Positions 7,551 to 13,917 of a stretch of 13,917 nucleotides of DNA are shown piece by piece (the stretch's first letter is position 1; every line of letters begins with the position of its first letter). Origin of the DNA: DAOTVD01 sp034437075 (GTDB taxonomy: Bacteria > Chloroflexota > Anaerolineae > Aggregatilineales > J027); NCBI GenBank assembly GCA_034437075.1, contig DAOTVD010000277.1, forward strand, positions 1-13,917, written 5' to 3'. The notes under the pieces are model-generated. The model was not told the DNA's origin. It made no database searches and saw nothing but the letters and a program-made list of their open reading frames with translations. The position numbers were made by a program, and so were the translations under genes.

Positions 7551-10508
7551 ATGATGCGCCGTGGGTTGCTATGCCTATTGGGGCTGCTGGCGTGCCTGGG
7601 GTTGGAGTCCGCCTGGGCTGCGCCAGGTGCGCAGGTCATCACGCCCCTAGAACGCGAGATTAACACCATCATAGACGATATGACCCCTCAGCAGCGCATT
7701 GGGCAACTGATGATGGTCACTTTTGAGGGAACATACCTGGGGCGCGATGCTGACATTGTGCGCCTGGTGCAAGATTACAATATCGGTGGTGTGTTGTTGT
7801 TGGCCGAAAATGACAACATTAACGGGCGGGGGGATACGCGCCAGCGTGTGCAGGCCCTAACCAGCGGCCTACAGCGCGTGAATCTTCAGGCCGCCGAGGT
7901 AGACGACGCGCCGTATATCCCGCTTTTTGTGGCCACGACCCATAATGGCAATGGCTTGCCTCATACCCAGGTGAGCACGGGCACTACGCCGCTGCCGAGT
8001 TATATGGCCCTGGGTGCGACTTGGCAACCGGAATTCGCGCGCCGGGCGGGTGCTATCGCAGGGGAAGAACTCAGCGCGATGGGGTTTAATTTGCTGTTGG
8101 GGCCGTCCTTAAACGTCACCGCGCCGCAACCCAGCGTCATCGACCGCCTGGGCGTGCAGTCTTTTGGCGGCGAGCCCTTTTGGGTCGGACGTATGGGGGC
8201 GGCTTATATCGAGGGCGTGCGCCAGGGTTCGGATAATCGCCTGGGGATTATCGCGCGGCAATGGCCCGGCACGGGCGCAATCGACCGTCAACTCGACCAA
8301 GAAGTGCCCGTCGTGCCCCGCTCGGCGGAGGAGCTACGCCGCTTCGATCTGGTGCCGTTTTTTGCTGTGATGAATGATGAAGCGCGCGTAGATGGCCTGC
8401 AATGCGCCAATATTCGCTATCAGGGCGAGAACATCCGCACAGAAACCCGGCCCATCTGCGTAGATGAAAGCGCGTTTCGCACGGTCATCAGCCTGGAAGG
8501 CTACGGCGATTGGCGCGCAAACGGGCTGGTGATTTCCGATGCGCTCGGTACGCGGGCGATGCGTCGTTGGTATAGCCTAGAACCGTTCCCCCACCGCCAG
8601 GTCGCGCGGGATGCCCTGCTGGCGGGGAATGATATTTTGCTGCTGGATGATTTTGGCCCCACAGCGAGCGAAGACCCGTTTAACAATATCGTGGATACGA
8701 TCACCTTTTTCACAGAATTATACTCGAATGATCCGGTGTTTGCCGCGCGGGTGGATGCGGCCTTGCAGCGCATCTTGCGCCTAAAATTGCAACTTTATGA
8801 TCTGGACCGCACGCCAGAGAATGTGATCCCCGCGCCGGAATTGCTCGAAGGCGTGGGCGAGCGTTCGCCAGCCTTGTTCGAACTCGCGCGAGATGCCGTC
8901 ACGCTGATCGCCCCGCAAGCTGGGCAACTCTCACCACCGCCCGCCTTGGGGGATAACCTATTGATTTTCACGGATACGCGACGCATGCAACAGTGCAGCT
9001 ATTGCAACCCAGAGCCGATTATTGCACAAACAGCGCTTGAACAAGCCATCATCCGGCTTTATGGCGAAGGCGCCAGCGGGCAAGTCAGCGCCGCGTCAGT
9101 CAGTAGCTATTCGCTGGCCGATTTGCAAAATTATCTGGCCAATGTGCCCACGGGCAGCCCGCCGCCATCTGATGATGACCTGGCGGAAGACCTGGCGCGT
9201 GCTGATTGGGTGATCTTCGCGATTTTGGATGATAGCGACAGTTACCCTTCGGTGGATGTGGTGCGCAACTTTTTGGAACGTGAAGGCGAGTTGATCGCCT
9301 CTCAGACCGAGTTGGTGGTGATGGCCTTCAACGCGCCCTACTATCTGACCCCCACAGACATCAGCAAGCTAACGGCCTATTTTGGCTTGTATAGCCATAC
9401 GCGGCCTTTCATTGACGCTGCCGCGCGCGCGTTGTTCCAAGAAGTGCCGTTCCAGGCCGCGCTACCTGTGTCGTTACAAGCCATCAACTATGATATTCTG
9501 GATGCGACCTCGCCAGACCCCGACCAAACGCTCCGCTTGCAGGTCGAACGCGCCGCAGCCGAAGGCGATGATGCTCTGGATGTGGTGGAAGTCGGCGATA
9601 CGCTTATCATCCGCACCGAGCCGATTCTAGACAAGAATGGGCGCGTGGTGCCGGACGGCACGACAGGTGTCTTTACGCTGCGGTTTGTCACCGAAGGCGT
9701 GCAGGCCCAACAAGACGCCAGCACGGTCGATGGCGTGGCCCAGGCCAGTTTTGTGCTCCAGCGCGCTGGGCAGATCGAGATTCGTGCCGCCAGCCAACCC
9801 GCTACGACCTCCGTCACGTTTGAGATTGTGGTGGGCGCCGAAGAAGATGCCGCTGTCTTGCAGACGATTGAACCCATTACCGCCACGCACACCCTCACGC
9901 TGACGGCGACACCCACCCAAACCCCTACCTATACGCCGACGCATACCGCCACCCCCACCGTAACGCTGACATATACGCCAACGCCAACAGTGACATCGAC
10001 CCCTAGCCTAACCCCTACGGATGTACCGACGGATACGCCCACACCTACCCCGTCCCCCACGGAAACCGCCACCCCCAGCCCAACTTCTACGGATGTACCG
10101 ACGGATACACCCACCCCGACCGATACACCGACGGCGACCCCCACGGCCACCCTCACCCCGACCCCCTTGCCCGAAGGTGCAAATGATATCGATCTTACAC
10201 CTGAAACGCGCGCCCTAGTGTCGGTGAGCGATTTTCTATTGTCTCTGGCGGGGCTGATTCTGCTGATGATCCCTGCCTTTACGGCAGGTTGGGCGACCTC
10301 GCGCTCGCTGGATGGCACAGTGCGTATTGTGTTGGGGACGATTGTCGCGGGCTTGACCGGCTATGTGTACTACGGGGTCGGTGCGCCGGGGGCCTACATT
10401 CTGCGCGATGCGCTGGGCGATCTGACCGCCATGTTAGCGACCTTTATGGCGGGGCTTGCGGGGTTGATTTTCACCTGGTGGACGGTCTTTCAATTGAAGC
10501 GCAGCTAA
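7551..10508 (+). CDS. Degenerate GH3-like protein with Thr-Pro linker and C-terminal membrane anchor
   Basis: 985 aa. A signal peptide (about residues 1-23) is followed by a NagZ-like GH3 N-domain (about 33-415, MTPQQRIGQLMM onward) and a second domain resembling the GH3 C-domain (about 445-640). Then come a probable Ig-like domain (about 657-762, with the filament-type GVFTLRFVTEGVQ), a Thr-Pro linker (780-872) and three transmembrane helices (about 892-980). Compared with the intact paralogue in this window, DQEGGRV has become THNGNGL (130-136), KHYPGHG has become RQWPGTG (236-242), and the D-S-H acid/base dyad region has become QLD. The nucleophile-position Asp330 (VISDALGTRAM) remains. 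The protein is thus probably inactive or altered in specificity, a tethered sugar-binding or sensing protein by inference. The ATG follows the protease stop with no gap. A second ATG at 7554 is equally possible. The stop overlaps that of the convergent GH3 gene. Confidence 0.8.
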   Translation: MMRRGLLCLLGLLACLGLESAWAAPGAQVITPLEREINTIIDDMTPQQRIGQLMMVTFEGTYLGRDADIVRLVQDYNIGGVLLLAENDNINGRGDTRQRVQALTSGLQRVNLQAAEVDDAPYIPLFVATTHNGNGLPHTQVSTGTTPLPSYMALGATWQPEFARRAGAIAGEELSAMGFNLLLGPSLNVTAPQPSVIDRLGVQSFGGEPFWVGRMGAAYIEGVRQGSDNRLGIIARQWPGTGAIDRQLDQEVPVVPRSAEELRRFDLVPFFAVMNDEARVDGLQCANIRYQGENIRTETRPICVDESAFRTVISLEGYGDWRANGLVISDALGTRAMRRWYSLEPFPHRQVARDALLAGNDILLLDDFGPTASEDPFNNIVDTITFFTELYSNDPVFAARVDAALQRILRLKLQLYDLDRTPENVIPAPELLEGVGERSPALFELARDAVTLIAPQAGQLSPPPALGDNLLIFTDTRRMQQCSYCNPEPIIAQTALEQAIIRLYGEGASGQVSAASVSSYSLADLQNYLANVPTGSPPPSDDDLAEDLARADWVIFAILDDSDSYPSVDVVRNFLEREGELIASQTELVVMAFNAPYYLTPTDISKLTAYFGLYSHTRPFIDAAARALFQEVPFQAALPVSLQAINYDILDATSPDPDQTLRLQVERAAAEGDDALDVVEVGDTLIIRTEPILDKNGRVVPDGTTGVFTLRFVTEGVQAQQDASTVDGVAQASFVLQRAGQIEIRAASQPATTSVTFEIVVGAEEDAAVLQTIEPITATHTLTLTATPTQTPTYTPTHTATPTVTLTYTPTPTVTSTPSLTPTDVPTDTPTPTPSPTETATPSPTSTDVPTDTPTPTDTPTATPTATLTPTPLPEGANDIDLTPETRALVSVSDFLLSLAGLILLMIPAFTAGWATSRSLDGTVRIVLGTIVAGLTGYVYYGVGAPGAYILRDALGDLTAMLATFMAGLAGLIFTWWTVFQLKRS
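9888..10166 (+). repeat. Thr-Pro low-complexity linker with exact internal direct repeat
   Basis: This stretch encodes about 93 residues made almost entirely of Thr and Pro with some Ser, Ala, Val and Asp (residues 780-872 of the GH3-like protein). It contains an exact 22-nt direct repeat at 10015-10036 and 10087-10108, 72 nt apart, beginning CTACGGATGTACCG and encoding TDVPTDT. Such linkers separate outer domains from membrane anchors in many Chloroflexota surface proteins. It is likely prone to slippage-driven length change in multiples of 3 nt. Confidence 0.85.
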
Positions 10509-12196
10509 GGCCGTTGCAACCCCGCGCCGCTCGCATAATCGCCCAAGGCTAAGGGTAATTGTCCCCGGATAGGGCGCACCCCAAAGAGGGCATCACACGC
10601 GGCAACTTGCCCCATCGGGTGATGGCTATAGAGTGCTAACGCGCCGCTTGTTTCTTCCCAGCGCAGCAGGTCGAAAGGCAAGCCGAGTGCCACCAGCGTT
10701 ATATTGGCCGGGTCTAGCAGATTGACCAGTCGTGTATGCGCTTCGTTCAAATAGGCATCATGCGTGAACATAATCACGTGGTCGTAGGTGGCCGCTAAGT
10801 TGGCCACCGCGCCATATTCCCACCGAGCAGGATTCAGCGTATAGCCGTGCCAGGCTGCGCCCGGATGATGGCGTGCGCAGGTCTCGCGAATGGCTTCATC
10901 GTAAATCGGGTAAACAATCGCGAGGTTGTCATCCGCGCTAAAGGGGATATGTTCGCCCGCATCGCGCAGCAGGGTAGCGCCTTCGGCGTAGGCTTCATAC
11001 AACGCCGTGCGACTGCCCGCTAAATCGATTTCGACTGTCGCCGGGTCAAGCGGCACCCAATCAAGCAAGTCGTAGTCGGCCTTGAGCAGCAGAATCCGCC
11101 GGACACTCTGGTTCAAGCGGTCTTCGCCCAGGGTGCCATCTTCAACCGCCGCCAGGATACGTTCGGCGATGCGGCGCTGGGTGTCCCAGTTGACGAACGG
11201 CCCCACGACGACCATATCGCCCCCGGCCAGCAGAAAGCGCAAGGCAGCATCGGGTAGGGTGTAGCGCTCGGCAATGGCGGCCATATCCAGGGCATCGGTC
11301 ATAATGACGCCGTCAAATCCAACGTCATCACGCAGGATGCCGATCTGGGTGGGCGAAAGCGTCGCGGGTAAGTCGGGCATTGGCTCGATTTGCGCATAAT
11401 ACAAATGCCCGACCATCACGGCGCGCGCGCCCTGGTCGATGGCAGCGGTAAATGCGTGGCGCGCGAGGGCGGCATCTTCTGGCGAGGCGTCGATGCGGGG
11501 TAGGGTGGCGTGGCTGTCGGCGGCGCCGCCATGGCCGGGGTAATGTTTCAGCACGCCGATGACCCCCGCCGCCCGCATTCCATTAATATAAGCGGCGGTT
11601 TGCCAACCGACCCGCGCGGGATCATCGCCCCAAGTGCGCCGATGCATTACGCGCTCGATGTTGCGCAGATCGCCCTCGGTGGCCAGGTCGGCCACGGGCG
11701 CCAAGTTCATATTGATGCCCAAAGCGGCAAGTTCGGCCCCCGATGCAGCGCCGACCGCTTGCGCGGCGTCCGGTTGTGTGCTGGCGCCCAGCATCAGCGG
11801 ATCGGGGAAGTGGGTCACGCCGTTGTACAATCGTCGGACGCGCCCGCCTTCTTGGTCAATGGCCACGATGAGCGGCGGGCCGCCCCCAGCTGTGATGGCT
11901 TGCTGTAAGCCATTGATAAACGCGGCGACCTCGCCAGGCGTGCGGGTTTGGGTATTACGTGCGAAAAGCGCCACCGCGCCGGGCTGAAACGTCCCGAAAA
12001 ATTCCACTGTGCCGGGTGTTATCTGCCGTTCGCCGATGTTGGACATGAATAATTGACCGATTTTTTGCTCGGTGGTCATGCTCGCCAGCAGCAGATCAAC
12101 TTGCTGGGCCGGGCTGAGCGATTCCTGCGCCGGGGCGCGGCTTGCGCCGGGCCACACGATGGCAACCAGTAGCAAGAGGAGCCCGGCGCGCCGCAT
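10505..12196 (-). CDS. Secreted GH3 beta-N-acetylhexosaminidase (NagZ-like), catalytic motifs intact
   Basis: Predicted exported glycosidase, 563 aa, two-domain like the Bacillus NagZ type. It would release terminal N-acetylglucosamine from cell-wall or chitin-type oligosaccharides; the exact substrate is not shown by the sequence. A signal peptide covers residues 1-23 (LLLLLVAIVWPGAS, APAQ). Substrate-binding DQEGGRV is at 114-120, KHYPGHG at 217-223, the acid/base dyad Asp227-Ser-His229 at DSH, and the nucleophile Asp301 in VIMTDALDM. A C-terminal GH3-type domain (about 390-560) ends with PIRGQLPLALGDY. The ATG shares a base with the TGA of the kinase gene (TGATG), so the two are probably co-translated. 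The 3' end overlaps the convergent GH3-like gene by 4 nt, stop against stop. No membrane anchor is visible after the signal peptide. Confidence 0.92.
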   Translation of the reverse strand: MRRAGLLLLLVAIVWPGASRAPAQESLSPAQQVDLLLASMTTEQKIGQLFMSNIGERQITPGTVEFFGTFQPGAVALFARNTQTRTPGEVAAFINGLQQAITAGGGPPLIVAIDQEGGRVRRLYNGVTHFPDPLMLGASTQPDAAQAVGAASGAELAALGINMNLAPVADLATEGDLRNIERVMHRRTWGDDPARVGWQTAAYINGMRAAGVIGVLKHYPGHGGAADSHATLPRIDASPEDAALARHAFTAAIDQGARAVMVGHLYYAQIEPMPDLPATLSPTQIGILRDDVGFDGVIMTDALDMAAIAERYTLPDAALRFLLAGGDMVVVGPFVNWDTQRRIAERILAAVEDGTLGEDRLNQSVRRILLLKADYDLLDWVPLDPATVEIDLAGSRTALYEAYAEGATLLRDAGEHIPFSADDNLAIVYPIYDEAIRETCARHHPGAAWHGYTLNPARWEYGAVANLAATYDHVIMFTHDAYLNEAHTRLVNLLDPANITLVALGLPFDLLRWEETSGALALYSHHPMGQVAACDALFGVRPIRGQLPLALGDYASGAGLQRP

Positions 12197-13230
12197 CAGC
12201 CAGTCACCGTAGGGGAGAAAAAGGTTACAAAAATGGCCGCAATGAGCAGCAGCGTCGCCAAAATGGCCAGCACGACATTCCCGAGCGCCATGTCGGGGTC
12301 GTAAACGATGATCTCTGGCCCAGTTTGGGGCGATGCCTGGCGTAAGCCGGGGCGTATTTTGTAGGGAATGCTCTTGGTGGTGGTCAGCAGGGCATCACGC
12401 AGTTCTAACACGTTTTGCGGGCGCTGGTCTGGGTGCATGGCGATGGCCCACAGAATCGCCTGCGCGGTGCGGTCGGAGAGATGCGGGTTGAAGTCGCGCG
12501 GGTCTTGCAGCGCGCGCGGTGCCAGAAAGCGCTGCTTGGCCTCCAGCGGGGGTCGATTTGTGCACAGGTGATAGAGCGTTGCGCCGAAAGCATAGATGTC
12601 GCTGCGGATGTTCGTGTGGCCGCTGTCCCCGCCGTATTGCTCCAAAGGCGTATAGTGCACCGAGCCGCGCCCTTGCACCACCGTGATGGTGCGACTTTCG
12701 TCGGGATTCATTAGTTTCACCAGGCCAAAATCGACCAGCTTAATGCGGTTATCGGGCATTAACTTGATATTGGCGGGCTTGATGTCGCGATGCAGCACGG
12801 GCGGTTCTTGGTTATGCAGGTAGTGCAGTGCTTCGGCGATTTGCCCGGCCCAGCCCAGGATCGTTTCTTCGGCCAAAAAGTCCCCATCGCGGATGGCCTC
12901 CTCAATGAGTTGGCGCAGGTCGGCGCCTGGCACGTAGTCCATCACCAGAAAATCGCGGTCGTCGATCACGAAAAAGTCCGAGACCTTCGGCAAGCTGGGG
13001 TGATCCAAGCGCGCTAAGATACTGGCTTCGCGGTGAAATTGGCGTCGGTTTTCTTCTAGGTCTTCATCCGAGTCGTTGAGATTGAGCAGAATCTCTTTGA
13101 TGGCATTCAGGCGGCCTTCCAGGCGAATATCTTCGGCTTTGTAGACGGTGCCCATGCCACCCCGCCCAATCGGCGCGACGATTTTGTAGCGTTCTTTGAG
13201 GATGTCACCGGGTTGTAGGGTGTTTTCCAT
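12196..13230 (-). CDS. Hanks-type Ser/Thr protein kinase with C-terminal membrane helix
   Basis: Cytoplasmic protein kinase tethered by its C-terminus, 344 aa from ATG 13230 (348 from GTG 13242, which lacks a ribosome site; GGAAAAC precedes the ATG). The kinase domain spans about 15-285. Visible motifs are the glycine loop IGRGGMGTVYKA (21-32), Lys45 in NAIKEI, Glu68 in FHREASIL, catalytic HRDIKPANIKL (147-157), DFG (167-169), and an activation segment ending SVHYTPLEQY in place of the usual APE, as in many Chloroflexota and cyanobacterial kinases. All catalytic residues are present. A Pro-rich juxtamembrane stretch (about 288-312) leads to one helix (314-338) and a tail of about six residues outside, so there is no PASTA or other outer sensor domain. 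The stop overlaps the start of the NagZ-like gene by one base. A divergent FHA regulator is the likely phosphorylation partner. Confidence 0.93.
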   Translation of the reverse strand: MENTLQPGDILKERYKIVAPIGRGGMGTVYKAEDIRLEGRLNAIKEILLNLNDSDEDLEENRRQFHREASILARLDHPSLPKVSDFFVIDDRDFLVMDYVPGADLRQLIEEAIRDGDFLAEETILGWAGQIAEALHYLHNQEPPVLHRDIKPANIKLMPDNRIKLVDFGLVKLMNPDESRTITVVQGRGSVHYTPLEQYGGDSGHTNIRSDIYAFGATLYHLCTNRPPLEAKQRFLAPRALQDPRDFNPHLSDRTAQAILWAIAMHPDQRPQNVLELRDALLTTTKSIPYKIRPGLRQASPQTGPEIIVYDPDMALGNVVLAILATLLLIAAIFVTFFSPTVTG

Positions 13231-13281
13231 GCGGTTTTCCACTGTTTTTTCGGCGGGGGTGGGGGATAAGTTGCTCTGAAT

Positions 13282-13291
13282 GGATGCATCC
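13282..13291. promoter_or_regulatory. 10-bp palindrome in the kinase/FHA divergent gap
   Basis: GGATGCATCC is a perfect inverted repeat in the 116-nt gap between the kinase ATG (13230) and the FHA-regulator ATG (13347). It could be an operator for the winged-helix protein encoded alongside. A 10-bp palindrome can also arise by chance and no second copy is visible nearby. No convincing -35/-10 pair was found on either strand of this gap. Confidence 0.25.
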
Positions 13292-13333
13292 CACTAGCAA
13301 AAATAGAGCGCTTGCCTTAGCATAGCAGGAGAC

Positions 13334-13340
13334 AAGGAGG
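13334..13340 (+). promoter_or_regulatory. Perfect Shine-Dalgarno of the FHA/winged-helix gene
   Basis: AAGGAGG lies 6 nt before the ATG at 13347. It fixes the start of a gene that runs off the end of the window and indicates strong translation. Confidence 0.75.
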
Positions 13341-13346
13341 TCGTCT

Positions 13347-13917
13347 ATGTCTGAAAGTGACGATAAACCCGTATTGATCATTTTAGAAGGCGAGCAAACC
13401 GGCCAACGCTGGACGATTGACGGCGATGAATTTCTCATTGGGCGGGGTGCCACATGCAATTTGGTCTTGCCCGAGCGCCAGGTCTCGCGCGAGCATATCC
13501 GTATTTACCACGAAAACGAGACCTATTACCTGACCGATTTGCGCAGCAAAAACGGCACCTGGGTCAATGGGGAGCAATTGAAAGATAGCACGGTCGAACT
13601 GCATGACGGGGATGAGGTTTCCATCGCCTTGGCGGTGCGCCTTACCTATGTGGCTAGCGAAGCCACCGCGCCATTGATGATTGAAGAGCAGCAAAATACA
13701 GCAGGTATCTTGCGCCTGGATCGCGAATCGCGCCGGGTGTTCATCCGCGAGGCAGAAATTGACCCGCCGCTGAGTTTGCCGCAATATCGTTTGCTAGAGT
13801 TACTTTACGATGGCAATGGGCGTGTCTGTACGCGCGACGAAGTTATCCATGCGGTTTGGCCGGATGCCGTTGGGGATGGTGTCAGCGAACAGGCCATTGA
13901 TGCGCTTGTGCGTCGTT
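13347..13917 (+). CDS. FHA domain-winged helix transcriptional regulator (3' truncated by window)
   Basis: The first 190 residues of a two-domain cytoplasmic regulator, still open at the window end. The FHA domain (about residues 9-103) carries the phosphothreonine-binding motifs: IGRG (31-34), SREH (47-50) and SKNGTWVNG (67-75). After a linker comes a PhoB/OmpR-type winged helix (about 121-190 onward): LSLPQYRLLELLYDGNGR (142-159) followed by TRDEVIHAVWPD and EQAIDALVRR, the start of the recognition helix. Only the wing and the end of the domain should be missing if it is of normal length. FHA domains bind phosphothreonine peptides, so the neighbouring kinase is a natural partner. The protein may be a DNA-binding factor switched by phosphorylation. 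The start is set by AAGGAGG. A minus-strand ORF over 13383-13784 is a shadow. Confidence 0.9.
   Translation, partial: MSESDDKPVLIILEGEQTGQRWTIDGDEFLIGRGATCNLVLPERQVSREHIRIYHENETYYLTDLRSKNGTWVNGEQLKDSTVELHDGDEVSIALAVRLTYVASEATAPLMIEEQQNTAGILRLDRESRRVFIREAEIDPPLSLPQYRLLELLYDGNGRVCTRDEVIHAVWPDAVGDGVSEQAIDALVRR

Noticed and set aside
10272..10288. Perfect hairpin CCTGCC-TTTAC-GGCAGG as a terminator
   Set aside because: The stem is only 6 bp, only two T residues follow it, and it lies inside the first transmembrane segment coding region, over 200 nt before the stop.
9929..10318. Minus-strand ORF encoding Val-Gly repeats
   Set aside because: It is the antisense reading of the Thr-Pro linker. The repeat composition keeps the frame open by chance.
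13383..13784. Minus-strand 133-aa ORF near the right end
   Set aside because: It lies over the FHA/winged-helix gene, which has clear motifs and a perfect ribosome site. The minus-strand product has no recognisable domain.

Overview
The window looks like a stretch of chromosome from a Chloroflexota bacterium, probably of the Anaerolineae type. This is an inference from gene style: Thr-Pro-rich linkers in secreted proteins, a PrsW-like membrane protein, a Hanks-type kinase whose activation segment ends in YTPLEQ, and an FHA protein fused to a PhoB-type winged helix. The DNA is GC-rich by eye and gene packing is very tight. I saw no RNA genes, insertion sequences, CRISPR arrays or phage genes, and no gap longer than about 125 bases.

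Region 1 (1-3750, minus strand) is a peptide/nickel-type ABC importer operon. It is transcribed right to left from a promoter with a perfect TATAAT box: solute-binding lipoprotein (2015-3628), DppB-like permease (1119-2030) and DppC-like permease (352-1119). Junctions overlap by 16 and 1 nt. No ATPase genes follow. A 64-aa single-helix membrane protein with a TTG start and a perfect Shine-Dalgarno lies 77 nt further on (80-274).

Region 2 (3753-10508, plus strand) is a four-gene envelope operon with no gaps. It encodes a multi-pass protein related to PrsW but lacking most of its catalytic residues; a membrane-anchored protein with a PsbP/DcrB-like outer domain; a secreted trypsin-fold serine protease with a calcium-loop insert, three tandem beta-sandwich repeats and a C-terminal regulatory-type domain; and a 985-aa glycoside hydrolase family 3 (GH3) homologue. 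In the last, the sugar-binding and acid/base motifs are degraded, and a Thr-Pro linker joins it to a three-helix membrane anchor.

Region 3 (10505-13230, minus strand) is a two-gene operon: a membrane-tethered Ser/Thr kinase and, coupled through TGATG, a secreted GH3 beta-N-acetylhexosaminidase with every hallmark motif intact. It runs head-on into region 2, and the two stop codons overlap. Region 4 (13347 to the end, plus strand, truncated) is an FHA/winged-helix regulator divergent from the kinase.

Taken together, regions 2-4 could be an envelope-sensing and phospho-signalling module. An intact NagZ-like enzyme and a catalytically impaired, membrane-tethered relative would act on or bind cell-wall or chitin-type sugars, a protease and a PrsW-like protein would act at the membrane, and a kinase/FHA pair would report to transcription. 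This linkage is inferred from gene order only.
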